DNA from: Gammaproteobacteria bacterium
GTDB taxonomy: Bacteria; Pseudomonadota; Gammaproteobacteria; Pseudomonadales; Pseudohongiellaceae
Length of the DNA: 64,000 nucleotides
Direction: 5' to 3'
NCBI GenBank assembly: GCA_041395725.1
Contig: JAWKZW010000001.1
Span: 930,001 to 994,000, forward strand
A model generated the notes under the pieces. The model worked only from the letters and a program-made list of their open reading frames with translations. It did no database searches and was not told the DNA's origin. The position numbers and the translations under genes were made by a program. Below are positions 18,377 through 26,988 of this stretch, in pieces (the stretch's first letter is position 1; each line of letters starts with the position of its first letter).

Positions 18377-19588
18377 ATGAGTACAGAAAAGAAGTACCTC
18401 CTGGTATTCGTTGAGAACCTGGAAAAGCTGGCTTTTTTCTCCCGGCTTTATCCTGCCTTCAGAGACAGGGGCTACGGACTGCTGGTAGTGTCCAACCGGG
18501 TTTCCGTGATTCTCCAGGCCAGGCGTCATGGGATGATCAGCAGACTCTGCCGGAGAGATCACCGTGATGTCGATCTCTCCGGTACTCTGGAATTACTGAG
18601 ACAGGACCTCACTGAGCACCAGGCGGAAAATTTCTACGGCGGAATCCTGAAATGCGTGGAGCAGGCCGCAGATTCAATTCAGCTCTGTGGGGGGTTGATC
18701 TGGAATGGTGGCAGGCTGGCTGATTGGGCCATTGCCGACTATTGCAATGAGCGGGGGTTGAATTGTCTGTTTTTCGAAATAGGCAACATACCAGGCAAGA
18801 TGATCGCCGATCCAATGGGCGTGAACGCAAGGTCATTGCTGGCGGGTAAGGGATTCCGGCAGGAATACCAGCCAACCCCCTCTTTCGACAGCTGGAGAAA
18901 GTCCTACATCGCCACCAAACTGCAACAGCGGTCTGTTCCTCAGGCCCGCTCAGTGGGCCAAATCAATCCTTTCTACCTGATTGATCTGCTTGGATTCCTC
19001 TTGCTGGCGGCGCCCAGAAATACCAACCGCACGGTGAAAGCGATGCTGAAGAACGTATTCCTGACACGATCGGTGGCACTGACAACCACAGAGACGGTAC
19101 CTGAAACCAGATTCTTTTTCCTGCCCCTGCAAGTAACCAACGACACACAGTTGTTCCTTAACAGCAAGGTCGATAATCGGGGTGCACTGGAATTCGCCCT
19201 GCATCTCTGTGAAGAAGAACAGGCTATGCTGGTCGTCAAGCCTCATCCGGCCGAGACATCGCCGCAGTTTCTTGCCTGGCTGCAACAATTCGCCCAGGAG
19301 AACAATATTCAGTTAAGCCGGGCCAACACCATGGAGTTGATCAGTAAATCAGATCGGGTCATTACCATCAATTCCACCGTCGGTCTTGAGGCCCTGCTGT
19401 ATGGCAGAGAAGTGGAAGTGCTCGGCAATGCGGTCTACAAGGGTTTCGGGGAGGCTGACCTGGACAGGTACGTCAACCGCTACCTGCTCAATATCGACTA
19501 TTTTTCCCGCCAGGAGATCGCGGCCGAAGCCGTCAATGAAATCGAATTCCGATTATTTACCGGCTCGATAGATTGTGTAAATCCCTGA
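18377..19588 (+). CDS. Capsule polysaccharide synthesis protein (KpsC/KpsS-like)
   Basis: About 403 residues from ATG 18377; an in-frame ATG at 18338 would add 13 residues. The C-terminal half carries the Capsule_synth signature: MLVVKPHPAETS, then a helix and KSDRVITINSTVGLEALLYGREVEVLGNAVYKGFG. KpsC/KpsS proteins are retaining Kdo transferases that build the lipid-linked linker of group 2 capsules. The N-terminal half has a Rossmann-like GGLIWNGGRLADWAIADYC. Only one such domain is present, as in KpsS. The 3' end overlaps the convergent flippase gene by 36 bases. Confidence 0.8.
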   Translation: MSTEKKYLLVFVENLEKLAFFSRLYPAFRDRGYGLLVVSNRVSVILQARRHGMISRLCRRDHRDVDLSGTLELLRQDLTEHQAENFYGGILKCVEQAADSIQLCGGLIWNGGRLADWAIADYCNERGLNCLFFEIGNIPGKMIADPMGVNARSLLAGKGFRQEYQPTPSFDSWRKSYIATKLQQRSVPQARSVGQINPFYLIDLLGFLLLAAPRNTNRTVKAMLKNVFLTRSVALTTTETVPETRFFFLPLQVTNDTQLFLNSKVDNRGALEFALHLCEEEQAMLVVKPHPAETSPQFLAWLQQFAQENNIQLSRANTMELISKSDRVITINSTVGLEALLYGREVEVLGNAVYKGFGEADLDRYVNRYLLNIDYFSRQEIAAEAVNEIEFRLFTGSIDCVNP

Positions 19589-20722
19589 CAGGGACAGCGT
19601 GCACAGACTGAGGACCATGCCAATGGCGGCACTGGCGATACCAAGACGGTCCAGCAGCAGCAGGGTTGCCGCGATATTTACAACGGCGGCGCTGAAAGAG
19701 ATAAACATATACTTGCCCGTGAGACCTCTGGCAATGAGGATATTGCTGAAATACATGGCGACCGGCGACACAGCCAACCCACCCAGAAGAATAAGCAGGC
19801 TGGTCTGTGAAGCTGAATAGGGAGCGCCAAACACCAGGCTCAGAATCGACTTCCCGTAAACAGCAAACAGCAGAACGGCGGCGCCCCATACCGGCAGAAG
19901 TCGCTTGATACACCTGGCCAGTTCTTTGAGGAGGAGATCTGATTTCAGGTACTGCGCAACTGAAATTCTGACAATCAGCGCGCAAATGGACAGGAAGCCC
20001 AGGTAAAGGGTCAGCGATACGGAATACAGGGCCAGGTTTTCCAGTCCCAATCTCGATTCGATCAGAAAGGTCGGAATATAGAGATTGATATAAGAGGCGA
20101 CGGAGCCAAGGAAAGTAAAAACACTCAGCGAGAAATACTTCCGGGCGTGAGTAAAGTCCAACCGCCCGAGGAGATTGGGTACATGGTGGTGCTGGAGAAA
20201 AACATACAACAGGTAACCCGCCAGAAGCAGCAGGAAGTGGGACGTCAACAACACGCTCCCCTCGGCGCTTAACAGAATCAGCGGGTAAAGAAGCAGGAGG
20301 GGTGCGGCCCTCAGCACCCCGAGCGCCACATCCTGTTGGACATTCTGATTAATATCAAAACTGTACTTGATGTCGAGGATGGCCGGAGCAACACAAAGCA
20401 GCGCCAGCAACACCAGGTACGAAGGTATATCGGAATAATCAGAGTAGATAACAATCGGAACAATTAAAGCGCAATAGATGAAGAGCCTTATGGGTACTAT
20501 GTTGCTGGTGATTGTTCTCAGTGAATAGTCCCGCTGCAGATTCAGGGCTGTCCGTTCGAAGCCGAAATTCACGAAGGCGTAACCCATGATGACCATGTTT
20601 TTCAGTAGATTAAAAACACCGTAATCACTTTGTGTCAGCGCGTGGGCCAGCAGACTGGCGACAATTAACTGGATCAGTGCCGGCAGTTGCGATCGAAAAA
20701 TGAGGCCGAGATCATTCACCAC
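19553..20722 (-). CDS. Polysaccharide flippase (Wzx-like, MOP superfamily)
   Basis: A 389-residue integral membrane protein with about 12 hydrophobic helices and the MOP/Wzx-like N-terminus (SQLPALIQLIVASLLAHALTQSDYGVFNLLKNM). Charged residues are rare and lie between helices. It should flip a lipid-linked oligosaccharide across the inner membrane. It overlaps the capsule-type gene tail to tail by 36 bases and is 42 bases downstream of the glycosyltransferase gene on the same strand, so these two probably form an operon. Confidence 0.83.
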   Translation of the reverse strand: MVNDLGLIFRSQLPALIQLIVASLLAHALTQSDYGVFNLLKNMVIMGYAFVNFGFERTALNLQRDYSLRTITSNIVPIRLFIYCALIVPIVIYSDYSDIPSYLVLLALLCVAPAILDIKYSFDINQNVQQDVALGVLRAAPLLLLYPLILLSAEGSVLLTSHFLLLLAGYLLYVFLQHHHVPNLLGRLDFTHARKYFSLSVFTFLGSVASYINLYIPTFLIESRLGLENLALYSVSLTLYLGFLSICALIVRISVAQYLKSDLLLKELARCIKRLLPVWGAAVLLFAVYGKSILSLVFGAPYSASQTSLLILLGGLAVSPVAMYFSNILIARGLTGKYMFISFSAAVVNIAATLLLLDRLGIASAAIGMVLSLCTLSLSGIYTIYRAGK

Positions 20723-20764
20723 TGAACCTGCCCCTCTGGCAATCCTGGCATTCAGCCATCCGTT

Positions 20765-21805
20765 CTATTCCTCACGGGCAGAAACATCCAGTGATTCCAG
20801 TTTTCCTACCAACACTTTCCAGTCATAAGGCGCTGCCGTTTTCGCGACTTCCTCGGGGTCAACTTCTCTATTAACCAGCGTCAGTACCTTCGTTACAAAG
20901 CTTTCAAGGGGCGAGATCAGCACGGCACCACCACTGATCAGCTTTTCAAACCCCTCGGCACCGAACCTGGTGGATACTACAAGGAGGCCATTCGCGACAG
21001 CCTCGACGATTTTCAACCTGCTGCCACCTCCTTCACTGACAGGACAAAGCAGTATCTTTGCCTGCGAAATAGCAGCGGAAACATTGTCAACCTCTCCGGT
21101 TACGACCCAGCCTTCCATGGTATGACTCCAGGCCGGAGGATTCCGCCCGACCAGCAGCAGTGTCGCCTCAGGCCAGCCTGCCTGCAGGCTGGGCCAGGAC
21201 TCTCGAATGAAGGCCAGCGCCCGGCTGTTGGGCTGATAATCCAGCGCCCCGAAAAAACAGAAGGTATACTTCCGTTCAGTGCCGGGGGTGGAGTTTTCCA
21301 GGTTGACGCCGTTCGGTATCAGCAGAATCGGTTTACTGTAACGCGCCTGCAGGTAGTTCTGTTCTTCCTCACTGACACAGATGACAGCCTTTGAGTGCCG
21401 AATCAGCGCCCGCTCGAAGAATCTGACAAACTTCGCCAGCACGGGCTTCCCCAGGCGTTCAAAACGCAAATGTTCAATGTTATGGGCATCATAAACCAGT
21501 GGAACTCCATACTTCCTTGAGAAAGAGAGCAACATTGCTGCCTGATAAGGAAACGCGCAGACCACCAGATCCGGGCTGAATTCGACAGCCAGATGCCTGA
21601 GCGCAGAGGCGAAAGAGCAATTAAAAAAATAATTCAGGGGGTGAGGGCTCCTGAACGCGAAGTTATCCGCCAGGGCGTTATTGGCCGAGAGAATCGCAAC
21701 GTCATGCCCTTGTGATCGAAGTGCGTTGGCCAGCTCGATTGTGCGTACCGCGCCACCGTAATTCGCCGGCACCAGATTATAAGGGGTAGTTAATACTATT
21801 TTCAC
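20765..21805 (-). CDS. Family 4-like glycosyltransferase
   Basis: GT-B glycosyltransferase. The protein proper begins at GTG 21805 (VKIVLTTPYNLVPANYGGAVRTIELANALRSQGHDVAI), a normal GT4 start. The reading frame continues to an ATG at 21922, but those 39 residues are Cys/Arg-rich and unlike the family. Donor-site features are IPNGVNLENS, FFGALDYQPNSRAL and the E-x7-E region CPVSEGGGSRLKIVEAVANGLLVVSTRFGAEGF. Likely adds a sugar to the glycan flipped by the neighbouring MOP protein. First gene of a two-gene minus-strand unit. Confidence 0.84.
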   Translation of the reverse strand: MKIVLTTPYNLVPANYGGAVRTIELANALRSQGHDVAILSANNALADNFAFRSPHPLNYFFNCSFASALRHLAVEFSPDLVVCAFPYQAAMLLSFSRKYGVPLVYDAHNIEHLRFERLGKPVLAKFVRFFERALIRHSKAVICVSEEEQNYLQARYSKPILLIPNGVNLENSTPGTERKYTFCFFGALDYQPNSRALAFIRESWPSLQAGWPEATLLLVGRNPPAWSHTMEGWVVTGEVDNVSAAISQAKILLCPVSEGGGSRLKIVEAVANGLLVVSTRFGAEGFEKLISGGAVLISPLESFVTKVLTLVNREVDPEEVAKTAAPYDWKVLVGKLESLDVSAREE

Positions 21806-21962
21806 GTTGCCGGCCTGGCAGCAGCATACCTGCTCCCTGTGAGTTTCACTGTTTATTCTTCGGGCAGCCGTCTGCCGGGAAACCGCTGGTAAAACAGCCG
21901 ATGACCTGGCCTGAAGAAGCACTTGCCTGCGCGAAACAGTGTGCTGCCCCGATCGCAGCTCC

Positions 21963-23225
21963 CTAAATCCCCATTGCCTGACGCATCAGACGATTCTTGA
22001 TAAAACCGGCTCGATTGATACTGCTCATTCCGGTATTTCTTAGCCAGCGAACGGGCAGTGCGTCCTGCGCAAACAGGAATTTGAACCCTTCCATGACACC
22101 CATCATTCCCAGATTGTGCCCTTTTCTGGCCCGTTGATAGCGCCGCAGAATGGCGTACTCACCAAGCGGACGCTGGGCCTGCAGGGCCTGCCTGATTTCC
22201 AGTGCCAGCGCCTGCGCATCCATGAACCCCAGGTTGACACCCTGACCGGCCAGGGGATGTATCGTGTGCGCCGCATCCCCCACCAGGGCGATGTTGGGCT
22301 GCACATAATCCACGGCGTGACGTTGTCGCAGCGGAAAACACACGCGCTGGTCGACCCATTCCACTGCCCCGAGACGATGCTCGATAGCACCGGCCAGCAC
22401 GGTGGCAAACTTTATATCGTCCATTGCCTGCAGCTGTTCGGCATGCTCCGGCTCTGTGGACCAGACAATGGAGCAATAATGTTGTCCCGAACCGGCCGCC
22501 GCCGAATCATCCCGTAATGGCAGAAAGGCCAGCGGTCCGGTTGCCATGAAGCGCTGCAGGGCAGTCTCATGATGGGGAAGCTCGGTTCGCACGGTGGTCA
22601 CCAGGGCCTGGTGCCGATAATCCCATTCCCGGGTGGCGAAGCCGGCCAGCTGGCGTACTTTGGAAAAAGGCCCGTCGGCACCCACCAGCAGGGTCGTGGT
22701 CCAGGAGCGGCCATCATCGGCTTGTACCCTTACGCCGCTGCCACTCGGTTGGCTGCCCTCCGGACGTTCAAAGCGCTCAAGTGTCACGGGACTGATCACC
22801 GACACATTCGCCAACTGCTGCAGGCGCTCATAGAGCCCCAGCAGGATTACGGAGTTTTCAACGATATGGCCCAGACTTGGCTCGCGGATGTCGGCTGCCG
22901 AGAATTGAATCGAACCGGTGCCATCGGCATCCCAGACCGACATGCCTGAGTAAGGCGAAACCCGCGTTGCCGCGATGACATCCCAGGCGCCTGCCCCGGC
23001 AAGGAAGCGCTGTGAGGCGGGAGCGATAGCACTGACCCGGGAATCGAAGGCCGGTGTCGGCTTTCGGCAGAAAAGGTTTTCGGCTGCGAAGCTGACACTG
23101 TCAAACAGGGCTATTCGAAGCGGTGTGGTACCCAGAGCACAGGCCAGTGCGGCGCCGACCATACCTCCACCCACGATAGCGATGTCGAAATCTGAGCTGG
23201 TCCGGGTTGATTGCATACCACGCAT
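21963..23225 (-). CDS. ubiI: UbiI/UbiH-family FAD-dependent ubiquinone hydroxylase
   Basis: A 420-residue flavoprotein monooxygenase. It has an N-terminal dinucleotide fold IAIVGGGMVGAALACAL, middle motifs WDYRHQALVTTVRTE and CSIVWSTEPEHAEQL, and the second FAD motif LVGDAAHTIHPLAGQGVNLGFMDA, which matches UbiI (VisC) more closely than UbiH. It ends with the family tail LMRQAMGI. UbiI hydroxylates C5 of the ring in ubiquinone synthesis; UbiF-type activity cannot be excluded. In E. coli it follows pepP-ubiH directly. Here about 4.5 kb of opposite-strand genes separate it from ubiH. An in-frame ATG at 23216 is an alternative start. Confidence 0.82.
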   Translation of the reverse strand: MRGMQSTRTSSDFDIAIVGGGMVGAALACALGTTPLRIALFDSVSFAAENLFCRKPTPAFDSRVSAIAPASQRFLAGAGAWDVIAATRVSPYSGMSVWDADGTGSIQFSAADIREPSLGHIVENSVILLGLYERLQQLANVSVISPVTLERFERPEGSQPSGSGVRVQADDGRSWTTTLLVGADGPFSKVRQLAGFATREWDYRHQALVTTVRTELPHHETALQRFMATGPLAFLPLRDDSAAAGSGQHYCSIVWSTEPEHAEQLQAMDDIKFATVLAGAIEHRLGAVEWVDQRVCFPLRQRHAVDYVQPNIALVGDAAHTIHPLAGQGVNLGFMDAQALALEIRQALQAQRPLGEYAILRRYQRARKGHNLGMMGVMEGFKFLFAQDALPVRWLRNTGMSSINRAGFIKNRLMRQAMGI

Positions 23226-23561
23226 TATAGGCTGGAGTGACCCAGGGGGACAGTCGGGCCGTAAGATGATAAGGGGTAACGTGGCCGTGCGGCTCAGAAC
23301 CAGTGACTGTCGGCTTGCAGGGGGTGGCCTCTGTCAGAGGCTGCTTTGCCCGGCAGGCTGGCACGGGTGCAGTGTGGTTGCTCCTCGTACGAGCGATCAC
23401 CCCACCGGGTAAACCGGGTGAATAGCCGACCAGTCCCTGCAGTCAGCGGCTGGCGGCTGGCAGTTGCCTGCTGAATCCGTCAGGCGCATTATGGTAGCCT
23501 TGCGACGAAATGCATACAGGCACCGGGGCCCGTAAGCAGGCCCTGAAACGAGGTTTTGAAA
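23226..23561. other. Divergent intergenic region
   Basis: 336 bases between ubiI (minus) and the MaoC-like gene (plus). It should contain both promoters. I see no convincing -35/-10 pair, RNA gene or repeat in it. A short CCTCTG / CAGAGG hairpin occurs near 23328-23340. Confidence 0.4.
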
Positions 23562-24023
23562 ATGAGCAATGTAATCGATCCTTCAAGACTGGCTGACTAT
23601 ATCGGCCACGAAGTGGGGGTGACCGACTGGTTTGAGATCGACCAGCAGCGCATAAACCGGTTTGCCGAAGCCACGGAGGATTTCCAGTATATCCACGTAG
23701 ACCCGGATCGTGCCGCCCAGACCCCGTTCGGCAGTACCATCGCCCATGGTTTCCTGACCCTGTCATTGCTCAGCATGTTCAGCAGCAACAATGGCGGGAT
23801 CAAGCTGAAAGACGCTGTCATGAGCATTAATTACGGCCTGGACAAGGTGCGGTTTGTCAGCCCGGTACGGGTCGGAAAACGCATCCGTGCCCGCTTTACC
23901 CTGCTGGAGGCCAGCGAGAAACAACCGCGTCGCTACCTGCTGAAACACAAAGTCACCGTCGAGATTGAGGGTGAAGAAAAACCGGCCCTGATCGCTGAAT
24001 GGCTTGGCATGACGGTCCTGTGA
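23562..24023 (+). CDS. MaoC-like hot-dog dehydratase
   Basis: A 153-residue single hot-dog domain protein with the MaoC hydratase motif: FAEATEDFQYIHVDPDRAAQTPFGSTIAHGFLTLSLL. It contains the catalytic Asp/His pair (D-x4-H) and the hydratase wall GSTIAHGFLTLSL. Such proteins hydrate enoyl-CoA substrates, for example R-specific enoyl-CoA hydratases in fatty-acid or polyhydroxyalkanoate metabolism. Start ATG 23562 with AGG eight bases upstream is preferred over a TTG at 23556. The DUF1499 lipoprotein follows after 16 bases. Confidence 0.87.
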   Translation: MSNVIDPSRLADYIGHEVGVTDWFEIDQQRINRFAEATEDFQYIHVDPDRAAQTPFGSTIAHGFLTLSLLSMFSSNNGGIKLKDAVMSINYGLDKVRFVSPVRVGKRIRARFTLLEASEKQPRRYLLKHKVTVEIEGEEKPALIAEWLGMTVL

Positions 24024-24039
24024 CCTGGAGCATTATGTA

Positions 24040-24456
24040 ATGAAGAGAAGACTTACCCTGGCCTGCCTGCCCCTGTTATCAGCCTGCGCCGGAGAACCGC
24101 CCCAGAACATCGGCGCACTGAACGGCCGCCTGGCAGATTGCCCTGACTCACCCAATTGCGTATGCAGTTTCGAGGCACGGGAAAGCCACTATATCGAACC
24201 TCTGGAGGCCAACCTGTCCCAGGTGCAACAGGTCCTGATTGGGCTGCCCGAAGCACGGATTGTGTCCTCTACAGGCAACTACCTGCATGCGGAATTCAGC
24301 AGTCGCCTGATGGGTTTCGTGGACGACGTGGAATTTCTGTATGACCCGCAGGCCGAAGTTACCCATGTTCGATCCGCTTCCCGCCTTGGATACAGCGACC
24401 TTGGCGTAAACAGGAAGCGAATCGAGTCTTTGCGCAGCGATCTGGAGACCCCCTGA
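24040..24456 (+). CDS. DUF1499 lipoprotein
   Basis: A 138-residue protein. A short signal peptide ends in a lipobox (LPLLSAC, Cys at about residue 16). The DUF1499 domain begins with LADCPDSPNCVCS and includes YLHAEFSSRLMGFVDDVEFLYDP and VRSASRLGYSDLGVNRKRIE, the conserved family tail. Function of the family is unknown. It is probably anchored in the envelope and co-transcribed with the MaoC-like gene. Confidence 0.88.
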   Translation: MKRRLTLACLPLLSACAGEPPQNIGALNGRLADCPDSPNCVCSFEARESHYIEPLEANLSQVQQVLIGLPEARIVSSTGNYLHAEFSSRLMGFVDDVEFLYDPQAEVTHVRSASRLGYSDLGVNRKRIESLRSDLETP

Positions 24457-24620
24457 CCAGCTGCCACAATAACCTGACCGGGCCCACGGCAACTGACAGC
24501 AAGTTGCCATTGATCCGTGCGGCCCGCTAAAAAGTACTGATATAACTAGCTTTTTTGCCATCCGCTGCCGTAATCGGAACAGCGCCCGGCTATCTTCCTG
24601 AACCTGGAAAAAAAAATCTG

Positions 24621-24673
24621 TTGACATTACGCCTGCAGGTGCTATTTTTTTAGCACACTGTTGCTTTTTTAGC
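24621..24673 (+). promoter_or_regulatory. Promoter with twin operator-like palindromes for the blaI cassette
   Basis: Perfect -35 TTGACA (24621-24626), 16-base spacer, -10 TATTTT (24643-24648). Two similar palindromes sit on the -10 and just after it: GCTA-T6-TAGC (24641-24654) and GCT-T5-AGC (24663-24673). Their centres are about two helical turns apart. This is a good candidate for the binding site of the BlaI-type repressor encoded downstream, although it is not the TACA-TGTA type known from staphylococci. Confidence 0.6.
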
Positions 24674-24744
24674 AGGGAGGGTGAAGCCCAGGGACCACGA
24701 GGGGAATAATCACGAAGCGGGTCGGCATGAAAAGGCCCATGAAC

Positions 24745-24774
24745 AGATAGAGATAGAGATAGAGATAGAGATAG
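24745..24774. repeat. Hexanucleotide tandem repeat (agatag) x5
   Basis: Five perfect copies of agatag in the leader between the promoter and blaI. Such repeats can vary in copy number by slippage. A change would alter leader length only, since no gene is called across it. Confidence 0.9.
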
Positions 24775-24933
24775 AACCAGGTATCAGGCAGGCAATGAAC
24801 CAGACGACGAGCCAGCCGAACAGCCAGGCAGCGAAGCTCTATCAAGACAGCCCGGACACCGGCGACCCTGCCAGCAGTTCAGGCCGGCGGCTCAAACCAC
24901 TGCAACTGACGACTTAAACGGCGATCTCAGCAC

Positions 24934-25326
24934 ATGCCAACGACACACCTCAGCAGGCGCGAACGACAGATCATGGACATTGTCTATGAACTCAGGGAAG
25001 CCTCTGCAAAACAGATCCTCGATCGACTGCCGGATCCACCGAGCTACTCTGCCGTCCGTGCCTTGCTGGTAAAGCTGGAAACCAAGGGGCAGCTGAAACA
25101 CCGGGAACAGAATCTCAAGTACATTTATTACCCGGCCCACGACCATGAGGACGCGCAACGTTCGGCGGTTTCCAGACTGCTCAAGACATTCTTTGATGGC
25201 TCGGTATCACAGGCAATGAATGCCATGATAGATCTTTCCGGTCAGGAAATTCCTGACCAGGAACTGCAGGATCTGGAACAATTGATACAAGAGGCAAGAA
25301 ACAGGAAAGACGAAAGCAAGAAATAG
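24934..25326 (+). CDS. BlaI/MecI/CopY-type repressor
   Basis: A 130-residue winged-helix repressor of the penicillinase-repressor family: SRRERQIMDIVYELREASAKQILDRL, then PSYSAVRALLVKLETKGQLKHREQNLKYIYYPAHD, and a helical dimerisation tail. In known systems a BlaR1-type M56 protease triggers cleavage of BlaI and relief of repression. The family cleavage-site region near the start of the C-terminal domain (LLKTFFDGSVSQAM) is present. The M56-TonB gene lies 26 bases downstream, so this is the expected repressor-sensor pair. Confidence 0.93.
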   Translation: MPTTHLSRRERQIMDIVYELREASAKQILDRLPDPPSYSAVRALLVKLETKGQLKHREQNLKYIYYPAHDHEDAQRSAVSRLLKTFFDGSVSQAMNAMIDLSGQEIPDQELQDLEQLIQEARNRKDESKK

Positions 25327-25352
25327 ATTCCGCTCAGAGGGATAGAATAACA

Positions 25353-26942
25353 ATGACAACAATTATCACCAGCCTCGATCTCCTGCAAGCCCACAGCCCG
25401 GTGTTCTATTTCTGGGTGGACACGTTTATCAAGGCGTCATTGATTGTCCTCATAGCCCTGCTGCTGCGTTGGACGTTCCGTCGTCAGTCCGCGTCCAGCC
25501 ACAGCCTGATCTGGCTGATTGCCCTGGCCAGTTGCCTGTGCCTGCCCCTGTTCAAGTTAATCACTCCCCGAATCGAGTTCGCAGTTTCCTTTACTGTAAG
25601 CGATGCAGCCCCGGCATTGGGATACCTGGCCGAGCAACTTCTGGAAACCCCTGCCGAGTTTTTTGCCAGGCTCACGATACTGGCAGAGTTTCTGGGCTGG
25701 TTCTACCTGGCCGGCGTGCTCTTCATGGTCGCCCGCCTGCTCACCGGTGTCCTGTCACTTGCCGGACTGAGCAAGCGGGCATACGCAGTACCTGGGCACC
25801 CGGCCCACAGCCTGCTGGCAGGCTTACTGAACGACAATGGCAGCGCGGCAGAAGTGGAATTACTTTTCAGTCCCGGGGCACAGACTCCTTTTACGTGGGG
25901 TGTTGTCCGTCACCGGCTGATCCTGCCGGAAACTGCGCTCGAATGGGAGCCGGCGCCGCTCACCCAGGCCATCGGCCACGAGCTGGGACACATTCAGCGC
26001 AATGACTGGATAGCACAAATGCTGGGCAGGCTCGCACTGTGCATCTATTGGCCCAATCCACTGCTCTGGCATGCAGTCAGACGCATGAAGCTGGCCAGTG
26101 AACATGCCTGCGATGATGCGGCCGTGGACAGTTGTGGTTCTGCAGTGGAATACGCGTCCAGCCTGCTCAAACTGGCCAGCAGGACCCGTCACCGGTTGCG
26201 CCCGCTGAATGCGGCCATAGGGCTGATCCCAAAAGCTTCAGAGCTCGGTCTGCGTATCCGGCATATCGTGCATTCCGACAGGAACCGGGAGTTTTTGCGG
26301 GCAGACGAGATTTGCGCCGCTACAACTGCAACCCTGCTGCTGGTCATTCCCTTTTCCTCTATTGAACTATCCGCCCGCATCGTGGAACCAACCCAGGCAG
26401 CCAGAGCAGTCGTACCGGTCAGCTTCGGCCTGCCGGCTGGAAATCTGCCTTCGGATGCTGCTTACCAGGACACTGCGCTTATCAATCCCGTATTGAATCC
26501 ACCCCGGCAATTCCAGTCGGGCTCCCGGACTGTCGAGCGCTTGAACACGCCGCCAGGTGCCGCACAAACGGGTCAGTTGGCACGGCTTGCTGTGGCGGAC
26601 AGCCCATCGGCTCTGGCAGACAACATCGACTTTACGGTCTCACCAGAAGCGCTGTTCAAGAAGTGGGAAGCGGCACCACTCATAGTTTCAGCACCGGCGT
26701 ACCCGCCTCACGCCTTGCAGCGTGGCATTGAAGGGCATGTGGTCGCAGAATTCAGCCTGGATGAAGAAGGCCGGGTAAGAGAGACAACAATAATAGAGTC
26801 AGTACCAACTGGCGTGTTCGACACGGCGGTATTGCGGGCGGTAAAGAAGTTTGTTTACTGCCCGGAAGTCGTGGATGGAATCGGCGGGAATAACCAACCA
26901 ATCAGAAAGCGGTTTTCGTTTGCCCTTGACGGCCTGCTCTAG
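25353..26942 (+). CDS. BlaR1-like M56 peptidase fused to a TonB C-terminal domain
   Basis: A 529-residue membrane protein. Four hydrophobic segments occur in the first ~140 residues (about 28-40, 52-68, 110-135). The M56 zinc-protease site follows at H209-E-L-G-H213 with downstream SEHACDDAAV, as in BlaR1/MecR1. Another membrane segment lies near 320-340, and then a Pro/Ala/Ser-rich periplasmic linker. The last ~90 residues are a TonB_C domain (PPHALQRGIEGHVVAEFSLDEEGRVRETTI). There is no penicillin-binding domain as in BlaR1, so beta-lactams are not implied as ligand. Precedes a separate TonB gene by 46 bases. Confidence 0.9.
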   Translation: MTTIITSLDLLQAHSPVFYFWVDTFIKASLIVLIALLLRWTFRRQSASSHSLIWLIALASCLCLPLFKLITPRIEFAVSFTVSDAAPALGYLAEQLLETPAEFFARLTILAEFLGWFYLAGVLFMVARLLTGVLSLAGLSKRAYAVPGHPAHSLLAGLLNDNGSAAEVELLFSPGAQTPFTWGVVRHRLILPETALEWEPAPLTQAIGHELGHIQRNDWIAQMLGRLALCIYWPNPLLWHAVRRMKLASEHACDDAAVDSCGSAVEYASSLLKLASRTRHRLRPLNAAIGLIPKASELGLRIRHIVHSDRNREFLRADEICAATTATLLLVIPFSSIELSARIVEPTQAARAVVPVSFGLPAGNLPSDAAYQDTALINPVLNPPRQFQSGSRTVERLNTPPGAAQTGQLARLAVADSPSALADNIDFTVSPEALFKKWEAAPLIVSAPAYPPHALQRGIEGHVVAEFSLDEEGRVRETTIIESVPTGVFDTAVLRAVKKFVYCPEVVDGIGGNNQPIRKRFSFALDGLL

Positions 26943-26988
26943 CGGGCAGTTCAAGGGCGAGCAATAACCGGTTAACAGGAGGCCGATC

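Larger units (their letters stand above)
24457..24933. other. Long leader region before blaI
   Basis: 477 bases that hold the promoter/operator at 24621-24673, a hexanucleotide repeat at 24745-24774 and a roughly 280-base untranslated leader. A 78-residue frame (24681-24917, GTG start) spans the repeat and encodes alternating Ile-Glu. Its ribosome binding site touches the start codon and it has no family features, so I do not call it. Confidence 0.55.

Noticed and set aside
16004..21922. Biosynthetic gene cluster for a secreted natural product
   Set aside because: FkbM and TylF names come from macrolide pathways, but no polyketide or peptide synthase is present; the capsule transferase and flippase point to a surface glycan.
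24681..24917. 78-residue frame with alternating Ile-Glu
   Set aside because: Created by the agatag repeat; ribosome binding site abuts the GTG; no homologous family known to me.
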